From assembly GCA_965277535.1 (NCBI GenBank), contig OZ255825.1, positions 4,030,001-4,094,000 of the forward strand: a stretch of DNA of 64,000 bases. Direction: 5' to 3'. Below are positions 1 to 8,137 of this stretch, piece after piece (position 1 is the stretch's first letter; the number at the start of each line of letters is the position of its first letter). The translations under genes were made by a program, and so were the position numbers. This DNA comes from Ilyomonas sp965277535 (lineage in GTDB: Bacteria > Bacteroidota > Bacteroidia > Chitinophagales > Chitinophagaceae). The notes under the pieces were generated by a model, which saw only the letters and a list, made by a program, of their open reading frames with translations, made no database searches and had not been told where the DNA came from.

Positions 1-613
1 CATTTTCATAAAATGAAACCCATTTGTTCATTTGGTTCCAGCCAACATTTCCTACACTGTGGTCAACATACAGCAAGCCTGTTTTAGTTGGGTTGTAATC
101 CGAGCCCCATTCTACATAACCCGGCATAAAAGTACCGTGATAGTTTTTTCTTTCGATAAAAAGATGAACCGTATCGCCGTAAGTTTGAATGCCGCTCATT
201 ATAACTTCGCCACAGTCATCGTGCAGTGTAACCGGCTTGCCGCTGCTTTTTGCGCCACGCATGGTGGTTTGCTGCCAGGCATCTACCGCATCATCCACAC
301 GCAGGGCAAGATGCTTAACGCCATCACCATGCTTTTGAATGTGTGCAGCAATTTCAGAGTTGTTTTGTAAAGAAGTGGTAAAAACAAACGTAAGCTTGTT
401 TTGCCTTACCACATAAGAAGCTTTTTCTTTTACGCCTGTTTCAGGACCCGCATACGCCAGACTTTGAAAGCCAAAAGCGGTTTTATAAAAATGAGCAGCC
501 TGCTTTGCATTGCCTACATAAAATTCAACATAATCGGTGCCTTGCAGGGGAAGAAAATCTGGGGATTGATTGGAAGCCTGCGCTTTGCGCGGAGCTTGTA
601 TTTCGGAAATCAT
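1..613 (-). CDS. hppD: 4-hydroxyphenylpyruvate dioxygenase, N-terminal part (runs off the window)
   Basis: Fe(II) enzyme that converts 4-hydroxyphenylpyruvate to homogentisate in tyrosine breakdown. The minus strand is open from an ATG at 613 to the window edge, about 204 codons, starting MISEIQAPRK. The N-terminal VOC half is clear: GTDYVEFYVGNAKQAAHFYK near residues 28-47, then FGFQSLAYAGPETG. The following VDHSVGNV segment (about residues 187-194) is the start of the C-terminal catalytic domain and holds the first metal-ligand histidine. The other metal ligands lie beyond the edge. The plus-strand open frames here are shadows. Homogentisate dioxygenase, the next pathway step, lies 0.7 kb away and divergent, which supports the call. 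The coding sequence contains a near-match to the dispersed motif (GTAAAAACAAA, about 379-389). Confidence 0.93.
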   Translation of the reverse strand, partial: MISEIQAPRKAQASNQSPDFLPLQGTDYVEFYVGNAKQAAHFYKTAFGFQSLAYAGPETGVKEKASYVVRQNKLTFVFTTSLQNNSEIAAHIQKHGDGVKHLALRVDDAVDAWQQTTMRGAKSSGKPVTLHDDCGEVIMSGIQTYGDTVHLFIERKNYHGTFMPGYVEWGSDYNPTKTGLLYVDHSVGNVGWNQMNKWVSFYEN

Positions 614-913
614 GTTATTGTAAATTATGGATGGTTAATTGTTAATTTGTGAGTGGTGAATTGTGAATGGTGAGTAACGAAGAATAAATAACTTCAATCT
701 ACCATTAACAATATTCAATTAACCATAGAATCTGTGGCAAGGGATTCCATCAGGCAAGCATAATCGTTGCAATGATCGTTGAAAAGTTTATGGGCGTAAT
801 CGGGACGCATAAAGCAAAAATATAAAACTTCCTCAAAATAATAACAGTTGTTAGTTTTTATAACAAAATCATCTTTATAAGTTCTTACCTTAGCTTGCAC
901 TTAAAAATAAACG

Positions 914-1285
914 ATGCTTGCCAACAAAGAATTGAAAGCTTTTGTGCCTACTGTTATTCCTGCAAAAGCAAAAGCATTTTATAAAGATGTTTTGGGTTTG
1001 CAACTATTATCTGAAGATAATTATGCATTAGAATTCGACGCCAATGGAACACGCCTCCGTGTGATAGTTGTGCCTGAATTGAAGCCGCACAGTTTTACTG
1101 CTTTAGGTTGGAATGTAGATGATATTGCGTCAACCATAATAGAGTTGAACAAGAAAGAGATCGTGTGCGAAAAATATGATTTTATACCGCAAGATGATTT
1201 AGGAATCTGGACATCACCTGGCGGCGCAAAAGTGGCCTGGTTTAAAGATCCTGACGGAAACATTTTATCGTTATCAGAACTGTAG
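914..1285 (+). CDS. VOC (glyoxalase/bleomycin resistance) family protein
   Basis: A 123-residue single-domain VOC protein. The beta-alpha-beta-beta-beta pattern is visible: FVPTVIPAKAKAFYKDVLGL at the N terminus and FKDPDGNILSLSEL at the C terminus, the latter carrying the usual metal-ligand glutamate position of the fold. Members are small metal-dependent lyases, dioxygenases or binding proteins, and the substrate cannot be read from sequence. It lies between the divergent hppD gene and homogentisate dioxygenase, 71 bp upstream of the latter and on the same strand, so a role near tyrosine breakdown is possible but unproven. It is too short to be a functional duplicate of HPPD. Confidence 0.85.
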   Translation: MLANKELKAFVPTVIPAKAKAFYKDVLGLQLLSEDNYALEFDANGTRLRVIVVPELKPHSFTALGWNVDDIASTIIELNKKEIVCEKYDFIPQDDLGIWTSPGGAKVAWFKDPDGNILSLSEL

Positions 1286-1356
1286 CGTTTGTGCTTTTAT
1301 AACAGCTCTCATTGTTTCAAACATCGTACATCACACATTTAACATCGTACATCATC

Positions 1357-2514
1357 ATGGCACATTATACTTCATTGGGTTCTATTCCGCACAAGCGTCA
1401 TACACAGTTCCGAAAGCCGGATGGAACCTTATACTCCGAACAATTGTTTTCAACCGAAGGTTTCAGTAATGATTACTCTTTGTTGTATCATGCACATCCA
1501 CCAACCGCAATCATCAAAACGGATGAACCTGTTACTGTTGCGCCGCAAATAGCGGAAGAAAAAATGTTGAAGCATCGCAGCTTTGAAGGATTTAAAACAG
1601 CACCTGAAAGGGATTATTTGCTGAGCCGAAAGGCAGTATTGGTGAACAATGATTGCCATATAAGTTTGGCTGCGCCGCAAGAAAACATGCAGAATTATTT
1701 TTATAAAAATGCTGATGCTGATGAACTGATTTTTATACATGAAGGCAGTGGCAAACTGCTTACGCAATATGGTGAACTGAAGTTTGGTTATGGCGATTAT
1801 TTACTCATTCCACGTGGCACCATTTATCAAATTCATTTTGATAACAGCAGCAACCGTTTGTTTATTGTAGAATCGTTTTCGCCCATTCGGTTTCCTAAAA
1901 AATACCTGAGCAAATATGGCCAGTTAATGGAAAATTCGCCTTATTGCGAACGCGATATTCGAACGCCGCAAAACTTGCAAACAATTGATGAAAAGGGCGA
2001 TTTTTTACTACAGGTAAAAAAGAAAGGAGTGCAGTACGGCTTGCATTATGCGCATCACCCGTTTGATGTTGTAGGATGGGATGGATGCTGTTATCCGTTT
2101 GCTTTTAGTATTCACGATTTTGAACCGATAACCGGGCGCGTGCATCAGCCGCCACCCGTGCATCAAACCTTCGAAGCAAACAATTTTGTAGTATGTTCAT
2201 TTGTTCCGCGTTTGTTCGATTATCATCCGCTTTCCATACCTGCACCTTATAACCACAGTAACATTGACAGTGATGAAGTATTGTATTATGTAGATGGCGA
2301 TTTTATGAGCCGTAAAAACGTAACACGTGGCATGATAACCTTGCATCCGGCGGGTATTCCACATGGCCCGCATCCCGGAACAGTGGAGAAAAGCATTGGT
2401 GCAAAAGAAACCAAAGAGTTAGCTGTGATGGTTGATACCTTTCATCCTTTGATGCTTACCCAACAAGCGTTGGAAATTGAGAATGCGAATTATACGATGA
2501 GTTGGATAGAATGA
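1357..2514 (+). CDS. hmgA: homogentisate 1,2-dioxygenase
   Basis: Non-haem iron dioxygenase of 385 residues that opens the ring of homogentisate to maleylacetoacetate, the step after HPPD. Expected iron ligands are present: HSNIDSDE supplies His and Glu, and GIPHGPHPG supplies the second His. The N terminus MAHYTSLGSIPHKRHTQF is typical of Bacteroidota HGD. The frame is open 45 bp further upstream, but that stretch encodes only the repetitive leader (ACATCGTACATC repeats), so ATG 1357 is chosen. The gene is monocistronic or co-transcribed with the VOC gene. maiA and fahA are not in the window. Confidence 0.93.
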   Translation: MAHYTSLGSIPHKRHTQFRKPDGTLYSEQLFSTEGFSNDYSLLYHAHPPTAIIKTDEPVTVAPQIAEEKMLKHRSFEGFKTAPERDYLLSRKAVLVNNDCHISLAAPQENMQNYFYKNADADELIFIHEGSGKLLTQYGELKFGYGDYLLIPRGTIYQIHFDNSSNRLFIVESFSPIRFPKKYLSKYGQLMENSPYCERDIRTPQNLQTIDEKGDFLLQVKKKGVQYGLHYAHHPFDVVGWDGCCYPFAFSIHDFEPITGRVHQPPPVHQTFEANNFVVCSFVPRLFDYHPLSIPAPYNHSNIDSDEVLYYVDGDFMSRKNVTRGMITLHPAGIPHGPHPGTVEKSIGAKETKELAVMVDTFHPLMLTQQALEIENANYTMSWIE

Positions 2515-2800
2515 TGTTATTAGTTTAACGTCATTCCGCAAATGGCGCCGTTTGGTTTTGCACAAAAATCGCTGATGCAGGCGGCTTTGTGCAGAATCTG
2601 ATGATAATATTATGAAGATGATGAAATACAAATAACTAGTTCAACATATAGCAACTTGTTCAAACTAAGGAGAGCAGATTCGCACAAAGCCCTCGTGAGT
2701 TTGATTATAACTTATATCATCGTGTCGAGGGCATTTGTGGAATAACAAAACACCTTCTAGAATCTATTTTTGGTTATCGTACAGTAATCGCTAACACCAC
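2515..2800. repeat. convergent intergenic region with dispersed motif and spaced inverted repeat
   Basis: No gene is seen between the convergent hmgA and desaturase genes. It holds one copy of the dispersed motif (TTTGGTTTTGC, 2551-2561). It also holds an inverted repeat: GGCTTTGTGCAGAATCTG around 2582-2599 against CAGATTCGCACAAAGCC around 2675-2691. The arms match over 17 positions with one extra base and are about 75 bp apart. The pair could fold into a long stem in RNA from either strand. There is no U-tract next to it, so it is not a classical intrinsic terminator. Confidence 0.6.
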
Positions 2801-3865
2801 TCATGCTCTTCCCATCTCTCTTAAAAAAGAAACATGAGATATTACCGCCTGGTACATTCTTTTATATTCAACATACACAACGCCATGTTCAACACAAGCC
2901 TGCTTGATGATTTTGGAAATGGCAGGATAATGAATATGAGAAATTTTAGGAAACAAGTGATGTTCGATTTGAAAATTTAATCCGCCTACATACCACGAAA
3001 TCAAACGGTTTCGCGTAGCGAAGTTTGCAGTTGTTTTTAACTGGTGGATAGCCCATTCATCTTCCAACTTATGCGTTTTTTGATCAGGCACCGGAAACTC
3101 CGTATGCTCAACAGTATGCGCCAATTGAAATACAATGCTGATGGTAAAACCAACACAAACCGTAAACACAGTATAGCCAATCAGCCAGTCAATTACACCC
3201 AACTTTATAATTGGCAATACAATGAACAAACCATAATGCAATATTTTAAAACTCCAGAAACCAATGTGGTCTTTTGTGCTCATCTTTTTAAGCGGAAAAT
3301 CACCAATCTTCTTTGTAAAATATTTGCGGTAATCGCTCATCATTGTCCAGTACAAATGAAGAAACGCATAAAAAATCCAGAAGTACAGATGCTGAAAACG
3401 ATGAATTTTATAACGCTTCTGTGTAGGCGCCATGCGCAAAATTGGTTTTGCGTCAATATCATCGTCAATGCCATCAATGTTTGCGTAGGCATGATGAATT
3501 ACATTGTGCTTCATGTTCCACATAAACTGGCTCGCGCCAACAAATTCGGCAATGGTAGAAGCCGTTTTGTTTAACCATTTGTATTTGCTAAAGCTGCCAT
3601 GACTGCCATCGTGCATAATATTAAAACCAATGGCCGCTGTGGTAAATCCAAGCAGCGCACTTAAGGCAATTGCATAAGGCCATGTTGGTGTAAAGAATAC
3701 AAGAATGGTGTAAGTGGCAATGAGAATCGTTACCAAAATAACGGCTTTGGTTACCAACCGCCATCCGCCGGTCATTTCTTTGCCCGTAGCGGCAAAATAC
3801 TGGTTAATTCTCTTTTTTAACTCTACGTGAAACGATGGTGCTGTGTTTGCAAACTTGGGAGTCAT
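2801..3865 (-). CDS. membrane fatty acid desaturase (acyl-CoA/acyl-lipid type)
   Basis: Di-iron membrane desaturase of 354 residues. All three histidine boxes are intact: HDGSH (residues 85-89), HNVIHH (120-125) and QIEHH near residue 300. The glutamine in the third box (Q-x-x-HH) is typical of front-end (delta-5/delta-6-like) desaturases, although no cytochrome b5 domain is fused. Hydrophobic segments lie at about 40-83 and 205-250. It probably introduces a double bond into membrane fatty acids, with position unknown. It lies 47 bp downstream of bshB1 on the same strand and may be read from the same transcript. A functional link between the two is not obvious. Confidence 0.9.
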   Translation of the reverse strand: MTPKFANTAPSFHVELKKRINQYFAATGKEMTGGWRLVTKAVILVTILIATYTILVFFTPTWPYAIALSALLGFTTAAIGFNIMHDGSHGSFSKYKWLNKTASTIAEFVGASQFMWNMKHNVIHHAYANIDGIDDDIDAKPILRMAPTQKRYKIHRFQHLYFWIFYAFLHLYWTMMSDYRKYFTKKIGDFPLKKMSTKDHIGFWSFKILHYGLFIVLPIIKLGVIDWLIGYTVFTVCVGFTISIVFQLAHTVEHTEFPVPDQKTHKLEDEWAIHQLKTTANFATRNRLISWYVGGLNFQIEHHLFPKISHIHYPAISKIIKQACVEHGVVYVEYKRMYQAVISHVSFLREMGRA

Positions 3866-3912
3866 TTTATAATGCGGTGCTTTATAGTTGGAACAATCGG
3901 TTTATATAAAAA

Positions 3913-4641
3913 TTAAGTAACGTTTTGAATGATGTTATCAAAGGAGGTAATGCCAATCATTTTTTGTGTGATGTAACCTTCGGCAAAGGTAACTCCGATG
4001 CGCTTGCCAAACATCAACGCCCGAGCTTTAATAACATCCAAAAAATCGGGCGTTGAAATGTAAGTGGATGGCTCTTTTGTATCCGTTGCATTAAACTGTG
4101 TTGTGTAGCACAATACTGCCTTCATCTTCTGTTCAAAACAGGGCGAAATATCATACACAAAATCCGGTTTTAGATAACGGTCTTGTATATAATGAAACAC
4201 ATTGGCAGGTCGCCAGTGTTCTTGTGTTTCGCCGTTTGTTTTTGTCTCTATTTTTCTCAATCCTGAAAGAAAAGCCGCATCTGAAATGAGCTTGGCACTA
4301 CGTCCATGATCGGGATGCCTGTCTTCGGGCGCGCTGCACAAAACAACGGTTGGCTTGTACTTGCGAATGGCAATAATTACTTTATTAAGATTCTCTTCAT
4401 CATTTTGAAAAAAGCCATCTTTCATGTCCAGATTTTCGCGGGTAGCAACACCAAGCGCTTTTGCCGCATTCAACGCTTCTTCCGTTCTGATTTCAGCAGA
4501 GCCACGTGTGCCCAGTTCGCCGCGCGTTAAATCTACAATGGCTACTTTCTTACCTTCGGCGATGGCTGCTATCAGTGTACCGCCGCAGCCCAATTCCAAA
4601 TCATCCGGATGAACGCCAAACGCAAGAATGTCCACTTTCAT
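3913..4641 (-). CDS. bshB1: bacillithiol biosynthesis deacetylase BshB1
   Basis: LmbE/PIG-L-type zinc deacetylase that removes the acetyl group from GlcNAc-malate in bacillithiol synthesis. The metal/catalytic motif HPDDLE occurs near the N terminus (GVHPDDLELGCGG) and a second zinc motif HPDH about residue 107. ATG at 4641 (MKVDILAFG) is preferred to the in-frame ATG three codons upstream, since family members start with this beta strand. The bshA and bshC genes are not in the window. Length (242 aa) is normal for the family. Confidence 0.93.
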   Translation of the reverse strand: MKVDILAFGVHPDDLELGCGGTLIAAIAEGKKVAIVDLTRGELGTRGSAEIRTEEALNAAKALGVATRENLDMKDGFFQNDEENLNKVIIAIRKYKPTVVLCSAPEDRHPDHGRSAKLISDAAFLSGLRKIETKTNGETQEHWRPANVFHYIQDRYLKPDFVYDISPCFEQKMKAVLCYTTQFNATDTKEPSTYISTPDFLDVIKARALMFGKRIGVTFAEGYITQKMIGITSFDNIIQNVT

Positions 4642-4833
4642 GTTGTGCAAAAGTAAACGTTAAGCAGGTGTAAAACTGATGTGGAAGGCGAATTAAATTA
4701 ATATTAGTGTTTGAAAAAAGAAGTGTAGGCAGGCATCAGAAACACTTTGCATTTTTCTCGCAGATTTTCGCAAATATGTTTGTATTGATAGCGCCAATTG
4801 CGGGAAGTAATTTCAAAAATGGGCAAAAACAAA

Positions 4834-5439
4834 CTACATGGTTTGCCTTCGCACGCCATACATTCTTTCCACATCCTGAACAATGCTTTCCATCGCACGG
4901 TCGCTGCCTTGCGGGTCGTATTGTTGTTTTAAATTCGAACCAAAAACAACAGCCACTGTTTGCCAGAAACCGGCAGTAAAACCGCCTTTGTATTCGTCAA
5001 TAATTTCGTAACAGTTGTTGCCGGTTTGCCGGTAAATGAGTTTCATCAACACCTTTCCCTGGTAAACGGAAAGCTGCGTAAGTTTATCTGTAAATTCTTT
5101 TTTCAAATCTTTTTCGCGCGAGCGGATGATTTCTCTGCGTTTGCTTTTATCGGTAATGCCAGCCAACTTTGCATTGATTTCATTCATCACCCGGCTTGCT
5201 GTTAAAGCATAAGGATACGTTACATACACAGCATTGCGCAGTCGCGTCCATTCGGCAGCCATACGGCGACTTTTTGCCGTTTCTCTAGTGAATAAATAAA
5301 CGGAAGGTAACCATGAACAAGGTATAGTGTCTCCATTGGCTTCAATGCAAGATTCTACCTTAATGGTATCGTACACACCGTGTCCATTTTGCGCGTGCCC
5401 TTTTATGGCGCACAACACGCAACACAAAGCCACAATCAT
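4834..5439 (-). CDS. DUF4294 family exported protein
   Basis: Bacteroidota-specific protein of unknown function. ATG 5439 gives a clean signal peptide (MIVALCCVLCAIKGHAQ) and a 201-residue product. The longer reading frame upstream to 5568 begins MGQNQ simply because it reads through a dispersed-motif copy, so that start is rejected. The mature protein is highly charged with a long amphipathic helix (about residues 85-130) and the conserved GGFTAGFWQ segment near the C terminus. The stop codon is followed immediately by TTTGTTTTTGCCC, so motif copies lie at both ends of this gene in inverted orientation (4823 and 5553). Confidence 0.8.
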   Translation of the reverse strand: MIVALCCVLCAIKGHAQNGHGVYDTIKVESCIEANGDTIPCSWLPSVYLFTRETAKSRRMAAEWTRLRNAVYVTYPYALTASRVMNEINAKLAGITDKSKRREIIRSREKDLKKEFTDKLTQLSVYQGKVLMKLIYRQTGNNCYEIIDEYKGGFTAGFWQTVAVVFGSNLKQQYDPQGSDRAMESIVQDVERMYGVRRQTM

Positions 5440-5579
5440 CTTACAGAATAATAAACGCCGCACTTCGTAAAAGTAATGAGATTTTGTTTTGCCGATATTG
5501 TAGGTAATGAAACGAAAATGATAAATTGATGTTATGATTGGAAGAAGAAAGATTTGGTTTTGCCCCAATTTTTAGCTCA

Positions 5580-5606
5580 GGCATCTTCTTTAACGAGAAC
5601 GATGCG
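5580..5606. repeat. palindromic REP-like repeat, GCATC...GATGC family
   Basis: GCATC-N15-GATGC: imperfect palindrome with arms GCATCTTCTT and GAGAACGATGC. Related copies lie at 8039-8064, 8091-8115 and 8884-8909. All share a purine/pyrimidine mirrored core around AAA and are often followed by GATGCGTTG. They lie in intergenic positions of the 5.5-9 kb patch and resemble REP palindromes. No tyrosine transposase is seen nearby. Confidence 0.5.
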
Positions 5607-5727
5607 TTGCAGTAGTGCGACTTGGTTCATCCGATTGTTCTTTCTAGTATATGAAGCATGGAGCCAAGTTGGATAACACGCAGCATTTTTGCCGATTTGA
5701 TGATCCGCGGCTATCTTTAATATTGTG

Positions 5728-6117
5728 ATGAAAACCTTAACTGTCATTTCAAGAATAGTGCTCGGGGCTATTTACGTCATTTTCGGGTTAGATTATTTCC
5801 TGCATTTTATTCCTTATCAACCGGCTCATACGGGCGCAGCCGCAGCATTGAAAAACGGACTCATAGCAACAGGATATTTATATCCTATGATGAAATGGAT
5901 TCAGATTGTTGGAGGCTTATCCCTTATCATCAACCGATATGCGCCATTTTCCGCCGTTGTTTTATTTCCTATCAGTCTCAATGTGTTTTTGTTTCATACC
6001 ATTTTAGTTCCTTCTGGTTGGTTTATGGGCGTGTTGCTACTCCTTCCGAATTTATTTTTAGGCTACGCTTACCGGAAATATTATAGCGAAATGTTTGTAC
6101 GAAAAGCTGAAGTATAA
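5728..6117 (+). CDS. DoxX-like small integral membrane protein
   Basis: A 129-residue protein with four predicted transmembrane segments (about residues 5-22, 48-66, 72-92 and 98-115). It has the DoxX/DoxD pattern, with an early GAIYVIFGLDYFLHF segment and a central GGLSLIINRYAPF. DoxX relatives include quinone-linked thiosulfate oxidoreductase subunits and oxidative-stress proteins, but most, like this one, have no assigned function. ATG 5728 follows an overlapping GTG, and the ATG is preferred. No operon partner is evident, since its neighbours are on the opposite strand. Confidence 0.75.
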   Translation: MKTLTVISRIVLGAIYVIFGLDYFLHFIPYQPAHTGAAAALKNGLIATGYLYPMMKWIQIVGGLSLIINRYAPFSAVVLFPISLNVFLFHTILVPSGWFMGVLLLLPNLFLGYAYRKYYSEMFVRKAEV

Positions 6118-6298
6118 ACTTGTGAGTGTTACGTTCGTGTTTGTTTGATACTATCTTACAACGTTGAAGCTGTTGTGAAGGCAGAATGTTTCGCGTTCCA
6201 TCACAATGAGAACTAAAACGAATTGGTGTTACTACTTATTGATGTTGTCTGTTCAACCCGCTTGCAGCAATAGATTTGTTGGTAGCGTTGTTTTTTTG

Positions 6299-7084
6299 TT
6301 ACTCATTTGTTACATTCAGTAGCAATTCCCGAAGCATTTTTGCCTTCCCGTTTATTTCGTTGCTTTCAATGTTAGTTACCGAAAGTATGGGTGAAAGTTT
6401 TGGATACAGGTCGCGTTGGTTGAGCCATTTTACAACTTGTTCATTGAGCCATTTATTATAAGCAATCGGATACGTTTTGTTTGCAATAAAAAGAGCTTGT
6501 AAGTATTCTTGAAACGCCTTATATAAAATGTCAAACGCCTGAAAATAAAGTTCTCTTTTAATAAAAAATGGAATATGGTCTAAATCATAAAGACAAGCGT
6601 TAGTTGCCATTGTTAAACGGTGTAAACGCAAATCATTAGCATAGTATGGAAGCCATTTCTTTTGCAGCTCCTGAAAGTAAGAACCTGCATTGCCCATGGG
6701 TGCCGAATAGCAAATTTGATTTCCGATTTCAATTTCAAAATAGTCAATAGGCTCACCTGCTTCAATGGTTGTGGGTGTATAATTTCCATCAATAATATCT
6801 AAATGCAAATGAGCATAAGGTGTTGACTGCTTATATTTTATAACTGTTGGTTGAGCGGCTGAATACGTAAGCCAGGCTGTGTAGATATTTTTTATTTCAT
6901 CGGCTGTAGTATCTGGTTTTATCAATATCGCAAAGTCAAGGTCGCTTTCAGGAACTGCTCGTCTACGGGCACAGGAATTTACAACTAAAACTGTGTCAAC
7001 TTTTGAAATGGCTGAGAAGTAATCGCTGATTAATTCAGCCGTGTCTTGATGCAGGCTGGTCGGAAATTTTGGTAGAAGAGTCAT
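6299..7084 (-). CDS. nucleotidyltransferase-domain protein
   Basis: A 261-residue protein with an N-terminal pol-beta-type nucleotidyltransferase fold. The usual hG[GS]...DhD signature is recognisable as VNSCARRRAVPESDLDFAI (about residues 35-53), with the first glycine replaced by Asn and the DxD pair intact. A third acidic position is likely in HLDIID. The C-terminal half is helical and rich in Tyr/Leu, like the substrate-binding helices of stand-alone nucleotidyltransferases. ATG 7084 (MTLLPKFPTS) is chosen over an upstream ATG that would read into the GCAGCTAACA boundary repeat. It lies in a small accessory patch and the target is unknown (tRNA-like, antibiotic or toxin-antitoxin roles are possible). 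Confidence 0.7.
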   Translation of the reverse strand: MTLLPKFPTSLHQDTAELISDYFSAISKVDTVLVVNSCARRRAVPESDLDFAILIKPDTTADEIKNIYTAWLTYSAAQPTVIKYKQSTPYAHLHLDIIDGNYTPTTIEAGEPIDYFEIEIGNQICYSAPMGNAGSYFQELQKKWLPYYANDLRLHRLTMATNACLYDLDHIPFFIKRELYFQAFDILYKAFQEYLQALFIANKTYPIAYNKWLNEQVVKWLNQRDLYPKLSPILSVTNIESNEINGKAKMLRELLLNVTNE

Positions 7085-7233
7085 GTAAGATGAATTGTGT
7101 TGTCTAAAACTGCCATTGTAATACTGCCTGTACACTTGCAGCTAACAAACAAGGTTTAGCGTTTGTGGCGACATTTCGTATTCCGTCTACCGACAACTGA
7201 AGCGGAATAAAGAACTAAAAGTACAAAACATAT

Positions 7234-7372
7234 TTATTGCTTTTTGCCCGTGTTCGTGTTCTTCACCAACACGATGTAGTGTGGAATTTTGCTGGTGAAG
7301 AACATCATAGCAAAGGCGAACGCAATACTCATAGCTACCGGACTACCAAATGCACCCAAGTTTATCCAATGT
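7234..7372 (-). pseudogene. possible C-terminal fragment of a membrane protein
   Basis: The minus strand reads HWINLGAFGSPVAMSIAFAM, then about 24 more residues ending NTGKKQ and TAA. It looks like a hydrophobic segment plus a basic tail. There is no ATG with a plausible N terminus upstream, because the frame runs into the attC-like hairpin. It may be the surviving 3' end of a cassette gene. The evidence is only the protein-like composition, so the call is tentative. Confidence 0.3.
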
Positions 7373-7504
7373 GATAACGGCTCACGGCTTGCTTTCCGTA
7401 GCGGACAGCAGAGCTGTGTCAGCCTGGATAAAGATATACCGTTAAATTGAAAACTATTGAAGACTGAGATTCGTCAGCCGCTATGGAAGCAAGCACTTGT
7501 TAGC
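7373..7504 (-). repeat. attC-like recombination site (integron-cassette-like boundary)
   Basis: On the plus strand TAAC (7375-7378) and GTTA (7499-7502) bound a long imperfect stem. GCTTGCTTTCCGTAGCGG (7387-7404) pairs with CCGCTATGGAAGCAAGC (7478-7494), leaving one extra-helical base. Total length is about 130 bp, within the known 57-141 bp range of integron attC sites. The TAA stop codon of the lipoprotein gene lies inside the outer box (GGCAGCTAAC on the minus strand), as is common for cassette genes. No integrase is in the window. Confidence 0.4.
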
Positions 7505-7931
7505 TGCCGTTTTTTAATCGCAATGAGTTAGGAACATTTAATTTTATTCGCATTATCGAATACTGTCTACTATTCAGCGGTCCATATGTAGAATCTTGCT
7601 GCTTATTTATAATATAATAATACTTATAGTCTGTTTTCCTGCTTAAACTGTCCAGCCTTGCCCAAGTGTTTAATTTCGTAAAATCAGGTCTTTTAAAAAG
7701 AGAATCCTGTGGAAGTTGAAGAGCTATGATAAATTGTTTGTCATGGTTATAATCGAGTACATGTCCGCTTATATTAACACTATAGCTTCCAATCGAGTTA
7801 TTAAAATTCTTTCCTATGGCGCGAAGTTCAGCTCCCGTCGTGAAAGCAGAATAACCGTCACCTAAATCGGAACTGTCACTACAACTGATAAGCAACAGTC
7901 CAATTAAAATTGCAAAAACGATTTTTTTCAT
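7500..7931 (-). CDS. small lipoprotein of unknown function
   Basis: A 143-residue protein with a lipoprotein signal peptide (MKKIVFAILIGLLLISC), so the mature N-terminal Cys is residue 17. It is predicted to be membrane-anchored. The rest is polar, with a Ser/Asp-rich linker after the Cys and a short beta-rich region, and no family is recognised. The gene is bracketed by the inverted boundary sequences GTTAGCTGCC (7499) and GGCAGCTAAC (7964). Its stop codon is embedded in the former. This arrangement suggests a mobile gene cassette. Confidence 0.7.
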   Translation of the reverse strand: MKKIVFAILIGLLLISCSDSSDLGDGYSAFTTGAELRAIGKNFNNSIGSYSVNISGHVLDYNHDKQFIIALQLPQDSLFKRPDFTKLNTWARLDSLSRKTDYKYYYIINKQQDSTYGPLNSRQYSIMRIKLNVPNSLRLKNGS

Positions 7932-7962
7932 GTCTACATATCCTTAAATATGTCCACCACAA

Positions 7963-8137
7963 TGGCAGCTAACACTTAGACATACGAAAGTTCTCTTTCG
8001 GCATTCAAGCCCTACAAATATATATTTTTTTGGTTCAAGCATCGTCTCTCAAAGAGGACGATGCGTTGATATAAGCCGGTTGATCTCACCGCATTGTCCC
8101 TAAAGGGGACGATGCTGGAACCCGAAGTTTAGCAGCC
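7963..8137. repeat. cassette-like boundary containing two REP palindromes
   Basis: The segment starts with GGCAGCTAACAC (7963) and ends with TTTAGCAGCC (8127-8136), an inverted pair of the same boundary word seen at 7138 and 7499. Inside are two close palindromes: GCATCGTC...GACGATGC (8039-8064, arms of 8 plus an inner CTC/GAG) and GCATTGTCCC...GGGGACGATGC (8091-8115). The second forms the altered 3' end of the methyltransferase gene. Confidence 0.5.

Noticed and set aside
32..652. Two plus-strand open frames at the left edge
   Set aside because: They are shadows of the minus-strand 4-hydroxyphenylpyruvate dioxygenase gene, which is open to the window edge and has clear homology.
715..900. 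61-codon minus-strand open frame upstream of hppD
   Set aside because: Cys/Tyr-rich composition without domain or signal features. It spans the probable promoter region of the divergent genes.
4834..5568. Long MGQNQ start for the DUF4294 protein
   Set aside because: The first 43 codons include the dispersed motif and no conserved sequence. The downstream ATG gives a proper signal peptide.
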